Assembly: GCA_020848695.1 (NCBI GenBank)
Contig: JADLHT010000005.1
Location: 1-64,000, forward strand
DNA from: Saprospiraceae bacterium
Lineage (GTDB): Bacteria > Bacteroidota > Bacteroidia > Chitinophagales > Saprospiraceae
Reading direction: 5' to 3'
DNA length: 64,000 nt
Shown: positions 18,474 to 28,748 of the stretch, piece after piece
Position numbering within the stretch: the first letter of the stretch is position 1
Layout of the letters: every line of letters begins with the position of its first letter
Notes under the pieces: model-generated
The model's database searches: none
The model's input: the letters and a program-made list of their open reading frames with translations, nothing else
What the model was told of the DNA's origin: nothing
Made by a program: the position numbers and the translations under genes

Positions 18474-19421
18474 GTGAGGGTATTAATTTGTGATCGTGTT
18501 CATCCTATATTGATAGAGGGGCTAAGATCCAAGGGTTTCGACATCGAAATCTTTGAACAAATAAGCCAGTCAGAACTAAAACGTATTATTTCAAATTATC
18601 AGGGAGTAATTGTCAATACGAGGAATCCAATTGATAAAATTGTATTAGATCATGCCCTGGAATTAAGGTGTGTTGCAAGACTTGGATCTGGAAAGGAAAT
18701 TCTGGATATTCAAGAACTTAAAAGAAGAAACATTAAAATAATTACCACACCTGAAGCTAATTGTAATGCAGTTGCGGAGCAAGCCCTGGGAATGATTTTA
18801 AGTCTCTTTAGAAAAGTGCCGAAATCCAATGCTGAAGTTAAAGACTTTATTTGGAACAGGGAATCCAATCGCGGTACTGAATTGAAGGGAAAGACCATAG
18901 GTATTATCGGATATGGGTATACCGGAAAAAGATTCACGCATCTATTAAGTTCATTCAACTGTAAGATTCTGGTTTATGATAAATTCTATCGTCCTGAATC
19001 CCATCTTGATTTCGTTGAAGTAGTTAGCGACATAGAATCACTATCGGATTCCGATATTATAAGTTTTCATGTTTCTTATTTGCCGGAGAACAAATATTTG
19101 TTCAATAATGATTTTATCAATACTATGAAGAAGCCTTTTTACTTAATTAATACATCGAGAGGCATGGTGGTAAATACCACTCATCTTATTGAAGGATTAG
19201 AAAATGGTAAAGTTTTGGGAGCATGTTTAGACGTATTTGAAAATGAACAGGTTAACACTTATAATGAAACAGAATTTCAGCTCTATCAGAAACTCTTCAG
19301 CTTTCCAAATATCATTGTTAGTCCGCATATTGCAGGATGGACTGTAGAGTCTAAAGAAAATATTGCCCGGTCAATTTTGGAGCAATGGCCAGATAATCAG
19401 TATTTTAATAAGAATAGTTAA
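18474..19421 (+). CDS. D-isomer-specific 2-hydroxyacid dehydrogenase (SerA/GhrB-like)
   Basis: A 315-aa NAD(P)-dependent oxidoreductase of the D-2-hydroxyacid dehydrogenase family. The Rossmann motif is 'TIGIIGYGYTGKRF' (about residue 140). Catalytic residues are the Arg of 'NTSRGMVV', the Glu of 'DVFENE' and the His of 'SPHIAGWT'. It starts with GTG. There is no ACT domain, so it is not a full-length SerA; it could be a phosphoglycerate, glyoxylate or hydroxypyruvate reductase. It stands alone after secG with no strong -7 box, so readthrough from the miaB operon is possible. Confidence 0.88.
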   Translation: MRVLICDRVHPILIEGLRSKGFDIEIFEQISQSELKRIISNYQGVIVNTRNPIDKIVLDHALELRCVARLGSGKEILDIQELKRRNIKIITTPEANCNAVAEQALGMILSLFRKVPKSNAEVKDFIWNRESNRGTELKGKTIGIIGYGYTGKRFTHLLSSFNCKILVYDKFYRPESHLDFVEVVSDIESLSDSDIISFHVSYLPENKYLFNNDFINTMKKPFYLINTSRGMVVNTTHLIEGLENGKVLGACLDVFENEQVNTYNETEFQLYQKLFSFPNIIVSPHIAGWTVESKENIARSILEQWPDNQYFNKNS

Positions 19422-19718
19422 TTATTTAACTTTTGAAGAAAGCAGCGTTCAAATCGCAAGAACCGTTTGCTTATTGGTTTTTTTCCTTGAACAAATACTT
19501 TCTAGATTATTAGTTTTGAATTTTAAAATATAATTTATTAAATATAATATTTATTAATGTATAAAATACATAAATACAGTCATTTACAATATTCATTAAA
19601 TATATTAGCCTTAGATTCGAAATTGCCTTCAAACAAATCATTCATGCCAGGATTGAAAATTTTTAAGAAATGCTTAACATTGCAGGCTTATTTTATAAAA
19701 CCAACAAAATTTCAATTT

Positions 19719-22700
19719 ATGAATTTGATTAAGTGGTCACTTTTCGCTGTGATTATGACAGTGAGTTTAGGGCTTTCCGCACAATCTAAGGTATATGGTA
19801 CTGTTATCGAAAAGAAGACCGGAGAACCTTTAATTAGTGCAGGTGTAAAAATTTTGAAAGGGACTGATTTTGTAGCCGGAGCAGCAACTGATTTTGATGG
19901 AAATTACAGTATTAATCTAGATCCGGGAAAATACAATATTGAAATCTCCTATTCCGGAAAGAAACAAAAGATTGATGGAGTAATTATTTCAACAGGTAAA
20001 GCAACCAAATTGGACATCGATTTTGAGTCTGACATTGTTCTTGAAGAAGTTACAATAGTTTATAAAAAGCCAATCATTGAAACCGATAAAACCACTCAGG
20101 GAAAGACCATTTCTTCAGAGCAAATTGAAAAAGTTGGAACCAGGAACATCAATACTATTGCAGCAACCGTATCCGGAGCATCCAGCGTGGATGGAGGAGA
20201 TATAACAATTAGAGGTGCCAGAGCTGATGGTACAGTGTATTTTTTGGATGGAGTAAGAGTAACGGGAAGAGTTCCTTCATCAGCCGATCTGGAAGAAATA
20301 AACGTTATTAAAGGAGGTTTGGATCCACAATTTGGAGATGTAACAGGAGGTGTTATTGGCTTAACGACTAAAGGTCCTTCCAGCCGATTTACAGGAGGAA
20401 TAGAAGGCGAAAGTTCAAACGGACTTGACCCGTACGGATATACATTTCTCAACGCTAATTTAAGTGGGCCCATTTATAAGAAAGACGGAAGATCCGTAAT
20501 TGGTTTCAGATTATCCGGACAGTTTACCCGATTGAAAGATGATGATCCTCCTGCATTTGGAGAATACTTTGCTTCAAAAGAGACCATAGATAGATTGTCC
20601 AAAGATCCTATAAGCTTATTTAGAGGAGCAAGGACAGCTGCAGGACTGTTTTTAAAGGATGGAGAGGATGTTAGATTGGAGGAATACAATCTAAATGACC
20701 AGAATAAAGCGATCGACATGACCGGGAAACTTGATTTTAAACCCAGTCAGAATTTAGACTTTACTCTTTCAGGTACATTTTCCAGGGTGGAAGATCGTTT
20801 TGTGCCAGGAGATACCTATATAGGCGATGGAGGTTGGAGACTGTTAAATTGGGTAAATAATCCGATTGATAATGCTCAGACCATTAGGGCAAATGTCAGA
20901 ATCAGACACCGATTAGGAAGACTGGTTGATCTAAAGAATCTCAATGAAAAAGAGAGTAGCGAGAATAAATTATCCAGCATTACAAATGCATACTATACTA
21001 TTCAATTGGGTTATCAAAATAGAAAGGGGGAAAACCAGGATTATCGGCACAGAGATCGGTTATTTGACTATGGCTATGTAGGTAGTTTTGACAGAAGATG
21101 GGATGTTGCGAGGGATCAAAATGATATTCACGTAGGTTTTTTACCTCTTGTTTATGGATATAATTCTGACAATACAACAAATCCTGTATTTGCTAACTAT
21201 AATAAATTTGTTCCGGACAATGGCCTGATATTAGATTCATACAATGCATTTAACAGCAATATTTCAAATGTTTATAATACCATTTGGGGAGGACTAACTT
21301 CGAATGTAGGTTCAGTATATAATAACTATAGTAAATTTGACAACGATCAGTTGACAGCTCAAATTACTTCAGGGTTCGATTTTCTCCCTAAAGGATCTTC
21401 TAAAAATGGAAGACACAATTTTCAGTTTGGAGTACTCGTTGAACAATCGACTTCAAGAAATTATACAGTAAGACCATTTAATCTATGGACTGTTGGAAGA
21501 TTGTATGCCAATCAACAAATTGTTGGGGTAAATGATAGTCTTATCTGTTATTATGATTCCTTAGGATTACCCGTTTTTTGTAATCTGGTTGATATTGGAG
21601 AAGGTGCAAAATTTTATAGAGAGATCAGAAAAACTGTTTTTCCGAATTTAACCTCTGACAGAGATCTGGATTCATTAGCCGGAGTTTATGTAAATATTGA
21701 TGCATTGAGACCTGATCAATTAAATCTTTCTATGTTCTCACCTACCGAGTTGACGGAACAAAGTATAATCGGCTATAGCGGCTTTGATTATTTGGGTAAT
21801 AAATTAGCGAAAGGGGCGAAGTTTGAAGATTTTTTCTTGAAACGTGATGGCAATGGCAACAGAACGTATGACGTTGCTCCTTTTAGCCCGATATATGCGG
21901 CAGGTTGGATAGGTGACAAGTTTATTTATAAAGATATCATTTTCAGAATCGGAGCAAGAATAGATTATTGGGATGCAAACACTAAAGTATTAAGAGATCC
22001 TTACTCACTTTATGGAATTTTAGGAGCAAAGTCTTTTCATGAAAAAGCAGGTTCTATAAAACCATCAACTATTGGAGATGATTATAAAACTTATGTAACA
22101 ACTGAAGGAAGTTCCACTGTAAAAGCATATCGTAATGGTGATCAATGGTATTTTCCAAATGGAACGCAAGCCAATAACTCATTGTCAATTTTTGGAGAGA
22201 ATAATTTAGTGTATCCTGTTTATTTGCGTCCGGAATTAAAAGATAGGACAATCAGAGGAGAAAATTTTGGACAGGATAATATCAACGAATCATTTGAAGA
22301 CTATAAACCTCAGATAAATGTTATGCCGAGAATTGCATTCTCTTTCCCTATCTCAGATGCAGCTAATTTCTTTGCACATTATGACATACTAGTCCAAAGG
22401 CCGACATCCAATAGTTTTGTTTCACCGCTTTCATATTATTACTTTGATATTAATGGAAGAACACCTACTGGCAATGGGAATTTGAAACCTTCAAGAAAAA
22501 TCGATTATGAAGTCGGATTTCAGCAAAGGATTACGGATAATTCTGCATTGGAAATGTCAGCTTATTACAACGAGTTAAGAGACATGATTCAGATTACAAC
22601 TTTATCTAAAGTGGCAGAAGTTGGAACATACGATACTTATAGAAATTTAGACTTTGGTACTGTGAAAGGATTTAATTTCAGTTATGACCTAAGAAGGATT

Positions 22701-23369
22701 AATAATTTTGAATTTAACGCAGCCTATACCTTACAGTTTGCAGATGGTACGGGATCAGATCCAAATTCTCAAAGTGGATTAACAGGAAGAGGGTTCAACA
22801 TCAGGAATATAGTCCCTTTCTCATATGATGAAAGACATCGTATTGCCTTTACAGGTGATTATCGTTATGGTTCCGGCAAACAATACAATGGACCTAGAAT
22901 AGGGGGATTGGATTTGTTTGCAAACATGGGACTTAATCTTCAATTAATTGCAGCGTCAGGACGTCCATATTCACCAGGTCTTACAGTTGTACGATTTGAT
23001 GGATCAGGATATAAAGGCAATATCAATGGTGCTAGATTGCCATGGAATTATAATATGGATATGAGAATAGATAAGAATATTAAATTAAGCAAAAATGCTA
23101 ATAACCATTATAGCTTACAAGTCTATTTCAGAGTTCAGAATTTGTTCAATACAAAAAGTGTTATTGGTTTGTATAGAGGTTCCAGTGACCCGAGTGATGA
23201 TGGCTATTTAGCTTCAACAAGAGGATTGAATGAAATCAATAACGTTGTTACTACTTATGGTGCTGACAATCTGCATTATTTTACCGATGCTTACAATTGG
23301 CAATTATTGAATCCGGATAATTATATTCTCCCTAGAAGAATTTATATAGGAGCTGTATTTGGCTTTTAA
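19719..23369 (+). CDS. TonB-dependent outer-membrane receptor with carboxypeptidase-regulatory-like domain
   Basis: A 1216-aa outer-membrane protein. Signal peptide 'MNLIKWSLFAVIMTVSLGLSAQ' region, then a carboxypeptidase-regulatory-like beta-sandwich (about 25-110: 'KVYGTVIEKKTGEPLISAGVKIL'). Next are a plug domain ('ITIRGARADGTVYFLDGVRV', 'INVIKGGLDPQFGDVTGGVI') and a large beta-barrel ending in an aromatic residue ('YIGAVFGF'). An ATG at 19557 is in frame, but the extra 54 residues are not signal-like and would bury the signal peptide, so 19719 is used. The next two genes code for a large secreted protein and a PorV/PorQ-type barrel, suggesting a shared surface function. No SusD partner is present. 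Confidence 0.92.
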   Translation: MNLIKWSLFAVIMTVSLGLSAQSKVYGTVIEKKTGEPLISAGVKILKGTDFVAGAATDFDGNYSINLDPGKYNIEISYSGKKQKIDGVIISTGKATKLDIDFESDIVLEEVTIVYKKPIIETDKTTQGKTISSEQIEKVGTRNINTIAATVSGASSVDGGDITIRGARADGTVYFLDGVRVTGRVPSSADLEEINVIKGGLDPQFGDVTGGVIGLTTKGPSSRFTGGIEGESSNGLDPYGYTFLNANLSGPIYKKDGRSVIGFRLSGQFTRLKDDDPPAFGEYFASKETIDRLSKDPISLFRGARTAAGLFLKDGEDVRLEEYNLNDQNKAIDMTGKLDFKPSQNLDFTLSGTFSRVEDRFVPGDTYIGDGGWRLLNWVNNPIDNAQTIRANVRIRHRLGRLVDLKNLNEKESSENKLSSITNAYYTIQLGYQNRKGENQDYRHRDRLFDYGYVGSFDRRWDVARDQNDIHVGFLPLVYGYNSDNTTNPVFANYNKFVPDNGLILDSYNAFNSNISNVYNTIWGGLTSNVGSVYNNYSKFDNDQLTAQITSGFDFLPKGSSKNGRHNFQFGVLVEQSTSRNYTVRPFNLWTVGRLYANQQIVGVNDSLICYYDSLGLPVFCNLVDIGEGAKFYREIRKTVFPNLTSDRDLDSLAGVYVNIDALRPDQLNLSMFSPTELTEQSIIGYSGFDYLGNKLAKGAKFEDFFLKRDGNGNRTYDVAPFSPIYAAGWIGDKFIYKDIIFRIGARIDYWDANTKVLRDPYSLYGILGAKSFHEKAGSIKPSTIGDDYKTYVTTEGSSTVKAYRNGDQWYFPNGTQANNSLSIFGENNLVYPVYLRPELKDRTIRGENFGQDNINESFEDYKPQINVMPRIAFSFPISDAANFFAHYDILVQRPTSNSFVSPLSYYYFDINGRTPTGNGNLKPSRKIDYEVGFQQRITDNSALEMSAYYNELRDMIQITTLSKVAEVGTYDTYRNLDFGTVKGFNFSYDLRRINNFEFNAAYTLQFADGTGSDPNSQSGLTGRGFNIRNIVPFSYDERHRIAFTGDYRYGSGKQYNGPRIGGLDLFANMGLNLQLIAASGRPYSPGLTVVRFDGSGYKGNINGARLPWNYNMDMRIDKNIKLSKNANNHYSLQVYFRVQNLFNTKSVIGLYRGSSDPSDDGYLASTRGLNEINNVVTTYGADNLHYFTDAYNWQLLNPDNYILPRRIYIGAVFGF

Positions 23370-23412
23370 TAAATAAAAAATAAATTTTTTTGAAAATATT
23401 AATATTAAAAAA

Positions 23413-26400
23413 ATGAAAATAAGGATTTTAACATTACTCATTTTCTGTTTCAATTTATCAATTGTTTTTGCACATCGTCCGACAAATTACAATGAAACGA
23501 AAGGACAGAAACAAACTAAGTTGAGCCCAAGAGAAAACTGTGCACCTGCTACAAGGCAGATTGATCAGGATATTAATAATGTAAGAGCAAGACTTCTTAA
23601 TGGAGGTGACGTATGGTGGGATCTTACAAAAGGTAGATATATTGTACCAAAAATTGAGCCGGGTTCCGGAAAACCAGAGGTATCAAGTATATATGCAGGA
23701 GGAGTTTGGGTTGGAGGCAAAGACCCTGCCGGTGCATTAAAGTTTATGGGCCAGACTTATAGACGATCAACTCAAAATGATTGTTGGCCAGGACCATTAA
23801 CGGATACAGGTAGTGTTACTACACAAGCTTGTGTTGAATGGGATCGCTTTTTTAGAGTGTCGGGAGATAACATCAGAATCCTTCAAAAAAGAGAAAAAGA
23901 ATACTCACCCAATCCTATTCCGGAAAGTGAGATTCCTGATGATGTTAAATACTTCCCGTGTAGAGGAAATAAATTTTTTGAGAGCTTCTATAAGTTTACT
24001 TTACCAAACACCAACGCAGGATTAGCACTTTTCAATGATAAAAATGAAAATCGTATTTACGAACCGGAGTTAGGAGAGTATCCTACGATTGATATTAAAG
24101 GTTGCCCAAATGATATTTTTCCGGATGATATGATCTTCTGGATTTATAATGATAATGGTGGTATCCATACTAATACACAAGGTGAGGCCATAAGGATGGA
24201 AGTTCAGGTTCAGGCATTTTCTTTTAGAACTGCTGATGAACTGAATGATATGACTTTTCAACGTTACAAATTGGTAAACCGTGCACCTCAGGAAATTCTC
24301 GATTGTTACTTTGCGATGTGGATAGATCCGGATTTAGGATGCTATACAGATGATTATATTGGTTGCGATACCTCATTTACGGGTAAATATGATACAATTA
24401 CCGGTCGAAGAATAGGAAGAGATCTTATGTTTATCTATAATATTGATGCAACTGATGGTTCCAATGGTTGTACCTGTGATCAAAACGTCAATACTTATTG
24501 CAATGATATTCCAATTCTGGGTGTTGATTATTTCCGTGGCCCGTTAGACGAGAATGGGAATGAATTAGGAATGACTTACTTTATGTATTACAACAATACT
24601 ATTGGAGCGCAGCATCCGAATACTACTGATCCTGCAAGGGCTGTAGAATATTACAATTATATTACGGGAAGATGGAAGGATTCAACAGGACTTACTGTTG
24701 GTGGAACAGGATATAATCCCGGAAGTACAAATTTTACAAAATATGCTTTCCCCGGAGCTCCGAATGACCAGAACGCCTGGAGTATGTGTTCTGCAGCTAT
24801 TGGAGAAGGAGACAGAAGAACAATTCAAGCCACCGGACCAATCAGACTATTGCCTGGTGCCAAGAATGAATTGATTATTGGAGTTCCATGGGTGCCTGAT
24901 CAAACTTATACCTGTCCAGCGCTTGATGATTTATTGAAAGCAGATCAACTTTGTCAAGATCTTTTTGACAACTGTTTTGAATTGAAAGATGGTCCAGATG
25001 CTCCTAATGTTGATTTTGTTGAGCTGGATAGAGAGTTAGTGATGATCCTAAGTAATGATCCGGGATCGAACAACTTCAATGAGGCTTACCAAGGAGAAGG
25101 CTTAGGGTTTCCTCCAAATGTAGATAATCTCTATAGATTCGAAGGGTATAGGGTATTTCAAGTTGTCAACCAGAATACTTCATTGACAGAGGCAAATATC
25201 AGTGATCCGGAAAAGATAAGAGAAATCTTCACTGTAGACTTAAAAAACAGTATCACCAAGGTGTACAATTGGAACGGAATAAAAAATCCCAATCCAAGTA
25301 CAACACATCCGATTGTCTTTTCTCCTGAAGTCAAGGTTTCAGGACTTAATTCGGGAATCAGACATACATTTAATATTAAAGAAGATGCATTTGCAACAGG
25401 AATTAATAAAAGGCTTATCAATCATCAGAATTATTACTTTATCGTTTTAGCCTATGGTTATAATAATTATGCTGATTTTAATGTTGAGTTAAATGCAGGA
25501 CAGAGAACTCAATATTGCCCAGGAAGATTGAACCTTGGTCCAAATGGTGACGGAAGACCTTATACGGCTACACCAAGACCACAGAGGTACGAAATTCCTA
25601 AATCTAAATATGGAGATGGAATCTCTATAATCAGACTAGATGGAGCAGGTACAGGAGATAATTTCTTACGATTGTCAAATGATATGTATGACAAATTTTT
25701 TACTTCAGGTGGATTTGATAATAAGGTAAGCTATGCTTCCGGAAGTTCTCCGGTTGAAGTAAAAATTGTTAATCCTCTCAAGATTAAAGAAGGGGAATAT
25801 GAATTGAAATTCACTGACAATAATCTTAATGATACCAAACTTGAAGACAGTACAGTCTGGTCATTAAAAGGAATTACAGATCCCTCGATTAATGTCAACT
25901 CTACCGGTACAATACAAAAATTTAATGAGCAAGTTATCAGAGAATTAGGCGTATCGATTGGAATAGGACAAGTACCTGAAGCAGGTGCAGAGCCTTATAT
26001 AAAGAATGGAATAATAGGTCCCGGTCTTGAATTCAGATATAAGGATTTAAATCTACCAAGATGGTTTAATGGGCAGGCCGATAGAAATGAAATTCCGGAT
26101 TTGAATTTTATCAAAACCGACTTAGGACCAAATTCATTAAATGCCTTAGACCCGAATGGTCTATTTGCCAAACTAGGCACACTTCAGGATGAATTAGGAA
26201 GTTGGTATCCTTATAAAATGGTTACAGGTGATACTTTACCTCTTTCACCCGGCTGGATAAGCGGGACTAACCGAACCGCAACAACAGCTATGAAATTAAG
26301 TGATCTCAATAACGTGGATATCGTCTTTACTTCTGATAAATCAAAATGGTCAAGATGTATTGTAATCGAGACCTGGAATAAAAACAATATTACTCCTGCA

Positions 26401-27495
26401 TCGGATGTAAGCTTGATAAGTGGTATTAAGAATTTTCAACTAAAGGAGTCTTTAAAATCTGTTGGAAAGAATGATGCCAACAATGATGGAAAAGCAGATG
26501 AAGATGGTGAACTTGATGCCTCTGGTAAACCACTTACAGGAATGGGTTGGTTTCCGGGATATGCGGTCGATGTTGAAACCGGAAGAAGAGTGAATATATT
26601 CTTTGGAGAAAATGCTTTCTATTCATCAGAATCTCCAACTAAAGATTGTTTGGTTGGAGACACCGTAGGAACTTTTATTAATAATGGAACTGGTAATGAC
26701 CTGATGTGGAATCCAACATCACAGTTGTACTTAACTAGTGACTTATGTGGTTTTAATCCAAATTCATTTCTTGGTCTTGTATTCGGAGGACACCATTATA
26801 TCTATGTAACTAAGACAAACTATGATTCTTGTAAGAAATTACGAACGGATATTTTGGCTGCGAAGTCAACTCCGACAAGATATGTTACATTATTAAGAGA
26901 TTTAACCTGGTGTTCAATGCCGGTACTGGCAACCGGCACAAAGCTAACTGCTCTTGGAAACGGATCTAATGGTTTGATACCAAATGATTTGGTTGTTAGT
27001 CTCAGAGTTCGAAATCCGTATCAATATGATCTGGGAACTAATGATAATAACGGACATAATCTATATCGATTTATCATTGAAGAGAAAGCCGCAGAAATTG
27101 TTAATGATAGATTTGAATTTGATAGTGCTATGAGAGATATCAATGTAGTTCCTAATCCATATTATGGATTTTCAACATATGAGACCGGTCAATTCAGTAA
27201 TATTGTTAAAATTACGAATCTACCTCCTCGATGTAACGTTACAATTTATTCGATTGATGGAAAATTTATCAAGCAGTATAAACGTGATGAAAAACCTGTG
27301 ATCATAAAGGGCGCAACGAGAGGATTAACAGAAAAACAGATTTCGCCGGATATTGAATGGGATTTAACAAACTTTAAAAATATTCCAATCGCAAGTGGTG
27401 CTTATCTTATTCATATTGAACAACCGGATACCGGTGCCGAAAAAATAATTAAATGGTTTGGGGTTGCACGAAAGTTTGACCCATCAGGATTATAA
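23413..27495 (+). CDS. Very large secreted protein of the receptor/PorV cluster
   Basis: A 1360-aa exported protein. Signal peptide at residues 1-20 ('ILTLLIFCFNLSIVFA'). The N-terminal region has 'NNVRARLLNGGDVWWDL' and 'SSIYAGGVWVGG', a pattern I associate with large Bacteroidota/Ignavibacteria exported proteins. The middle has Cys- and Asp-rich stretches ('CTCDQNVNTYCND', 'NDANNDGKADEDGE', the latter Ca-binding-like). The C-terminus ('INVVPNPYYGFSTYE', 'NVTIYSIDGKFIKQY', 'IASGAYLIHIEQP') resembles a FlgD/T9SS-type beta-sandwich but extends to 'WFGVARKFDPSGL'. It lies 43 bp after the TonB receptor. The molecular role is unknown. Confidence 0.78.
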   Translation: MKIRILTLLIFCFNLSIVFAHRPTNYNETKGQKQTKLSPRENCAPATRQIDQDINNVRARLLNGGDVWWDLTKGRYIVPKIEPGSGKPEVSSIYAGGVWVGGKDPAGALKFMGQTYRRSTQNDCWPGPLTDTGSVTTQACVEWDRFFRVSGDNIRILQKREKEYSPNPIPESEIPDDVKYFPCRGNKFFESFYKFTLPNTNAGLALFNDKNENRIYEPELGEYPTIDIKGCPNDIFPDDMIFWIYNDNGGIHTNTQGEAIRMEVQVQAFSFRTADELNDMTFQRYKLVNRAPQEILDCYFAMWIDPDLGCYTDDYIGCDTSFTGKYDTITGRRIGRDLMFIYNIDATDGSNGCTCDQNVNTYCNDIPILGVDYFRGPLDENGNELGMTYFMYYNNTIGAQHPNTTDPARAVEYYNYITGRWKDSTGLTVGGTGYNPGSTNFTKYAFPGAPNDQNAWSMCSAAIGEGDRRTIQATGPIRLLPGAKNELIIGVPWVPDQTYTCPALDDLLKADQLCQDLFDNCFELKDGPDAPNVDFVELDRELVMILSNDPGSNNFNEAYQGEGLGFPPNVDNLYRFEGYRVFQVVNQNTSLTEANISDPEKIREIFTVDLKNSITKVYNWNGIKNPNPSTTHPIVFSPEVKVSGLNSGIRHTFNIKEDAFATGINKRLINHQNYYFIVLAYGYNNYADFNVELNAGQRTQYCPGRLNLGPNGDGRPYTATPRPQRYEIPKSKYGDGISIIRLDGAGTGDNFLRLSNDMYDKFFTSGGFDNKVSYASGSSPVEVKIVNPLKIKEGEYELKFTDNNLNDTKLEDSTVWSLKGITDPSINVNSTGTIQKFNEQVIRELGVSIGIGQVPEAGAEPYIKNGIIGPGLEFRYKDLNLPRWFNGQADRNEIPDLNFIKTDLGPNSLNALDPNGLFAKLGTLQDELGSWYPYKMVTGDTLPLSPGWISGTNRTATTAMKLSDLNNVDIVFTSDKSKWSRCIVIETWNKNNITPASDVSLISGIKNFQLKESLKSVGKNDANNDGKADEDGELDASGKPLTGMGWFPGYAVDVETGRRVNIFFGENAFYSSESPTKDCLVGDTVGTFINNGTGNDLMWNPTSQLYLTSDLCGFNPNSFLGLVFGGHHYIYVTKTNYDSCKKLRTDILAAKSTPTRYVTLLRDLTWCSMPVLATGTKLTALGNGSNGLIPNDLVVSLRVRNPYQYDLGTNDNNGHNLYRFIIEEKAAEIVNDRFEFDSAMRDINVVPNPYYGFSTYETGQFSNIVKITNLPPRCNVTIYSIDGKFIKQYKRDEKPVIIKGATRGLTEKQISPDIEWDLTNFKNIPIASGAYLIHIEQPDTGAEKIIKWFGVARKFDPSGL

Positions 27496-27507
27496 TATTA
27501 TTGTCTT

Positions 27508-27544
27508 AAACTCAAGGAGTGCTCAGACACTCTTTGAGTTTCTT
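27508..27544 (+). terminator. Hairpin after the 1360-aa secreted protein gene
   Basis: A 14-bp stem with one G-T pair: AAACTCAAGGAGTG (27508-27521), loop CTCAGA and CACTCTTTGAGTTT (27528-27541), then a short TTTCTT. The stem is strong but the T-tract is weak. It may attenuate rather than end transcription before the PorV-like gene. Confidence 0.6.
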
Positions 27545-27583
27545 AAAAATAAAACGGAAGCAAAAAAGTAAAAATTTAAGTCT

Positions 27584-28627
27584 ATGAAAAGAAATTTGAC
27601 TCCAATAAAAATATTCTTTTTAACCATTCTCTCTGTTAACCTGATCATTGCAGGAAATCCTGACCGACAGGGAGAGGCTGGAGCCTATGAATTATTAATC
27701 AATCCATGGGCAAAGGGTTCTTCATTGTATAACCTAAACGTTTCAAGGGTTAAAGGAAGCGAAGCATCGTTTATCAATCCGGCGGGTTTTGGTAGAATAA
27801 AGAATCAGGAGGTATTGATAGGTCATACGCGTTGGTTATCTCCTAGTGGAATAACTGTAAATGCTTTTGGTTATACAACCAAAATTAAATCTTCAGGAGC
27901 GCTTTCTGTTTCCTTGATGTCATTAGATCTTGGATCCATAAAAGTAACAACTACTGCAGCTCCCGAAGGAACCGGTGCAACTTATAAACCAAGCTTTTTC
28001 AATATAGGAGTTGGTTATTCTCACAATTTTACGGATAAGGTATCTGTTGGATTAATGGTCAGGGGAATTAGTGAGGCTATAGCAGATCTCAATGCATTCG
28101 GATTTAGTATAGATGGTGGTGTTCAATATGCCGCAGGTTCAGAAAATCAATTTAAACTTGGAATTGCATTAAGGAATATTGGAAGTCCGATGCGATTCTC
28201 AGGCGAAGGATTATCTACCCAGCTTCCAAGTCCGAAGACACATCCACTTACCTATGATGTGAGATTGAGTGGATTTGAATTACCGTCTCTACTTCATTTG
28301 GGTTTGAGTTATGATATTCGTCTCGGAGATTATATTCAGACGACCCCAATGGCAAGTTTTACAGCAAATTCATTTGGTAAGGATCTGCTGGGAGTAGGAG
28401 TTGAAACTGAAATTAATAAGATGTTCTCTCTAAGATTTGCCTATTCCGGAACCTTAGGATCAGGAACAGAAGATACTAAAGGAGCGTATTTGGGTTTTGC
28501 TATGGGTTTTGGCTTGGAATATCCTTTGAATAAAAAAGGTAATAGTGTTCTTATGTTGGATTATGGGTATAGACCTACAAATCCTTTTCAGGGAACCCAC
28601 AATATTGGAGTTGGACTTTCTTTTTAA
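27584..28627 (+). CDS. PorV/PorQ-family outer-membrane barrel protein
   Basis: A 347-aa protein with a signal peptide (to about residue 23, 'SVNLIIAG') followed by 'AGAYELLINPWAKGSSLYNLNVSRVKGSEASFINPAGFG'. This opening is typical of the PorV/PorQ family, FadL-like barrels that shuttle or anchor T9SS cargo at the outer membrane. Amphipathic strands continue to 'NIGVGLSF', with a C-terminal Phe. Its place after a TonB receptor and a giant secreted protein suggests a dedicated accessory barrel for that protein; this is inference. Confidence 0.82.
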   Translation: MKRNLTPIKIFFLTILSVNLIIAGNPDRQGEAGAYELLINPWAKGSSLYNLNVSRVKGSEASFINPAGFGRIKNQEVLIGHTRWLSPSGITVNAFGYTTKIKSSGALSVSLMSLDLGSIKVTTTAAPEGTGATYKPSFFNIGVGYSHNFTDKVSVGLMVRGISEAIADLNAFGFSIDGGVQYAAGSENQFKLGIALRNIGSPMRFSGEGLSTQLPSPKTHPLTYDVRLSGFELPSLLHLGLSYDIRLGDYIQTTPMASFTANSFGKDLLGVGVETEINKMFSLRFAYSGTLGSGTEDTKGAYLGFAMGFGLEYPLNKKGNSVLMLDYGYRPTNPFQGTHNIGVGLSF

Positions 28628-28688
28628 TTGACAGAACTTTATCGTAATTAAAGGTGTTAGTAACATTCTAATACTGATTATTCAAAAA

Positions 28689-28725
28689 CTGAAGAACGTT
28701 TTTCAAACCTGAAGAACGTTCTTTC
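28689..28725 (+). repeat. Tandem operator-like repeat before greA
   Basis: CTGAAGAACGTT occurs at 28689-28700 and 28709-28720, a 20-bp period. The second copy is extended into the perfect palindrome AAGAACGTTCTT (28712-28723); the first copy is AAGAACGTTTTT. The pair ends 23 bp before the greA ATG and looks like two adjacent protein-binding sites, though no TAnnTTTG box is visible there. Confidence 0.5.
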
Positions 28726-28748
28726 GCATTTTATACAAACCATTAAAA

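Noticed and set aside
19470..19500. TTGG...CTTG before the TonB receptor, as a third sigma-54 promoter
   Set aside because: The spacing is one base off and the -12 GC is missing.
19557..19718. 54-residue N-terminal extension of the TonB receptor
   Set aside because: It is not signal-like and would place the real signal peptide inside the protein; the ATG at 19719 gives a standard export signal.
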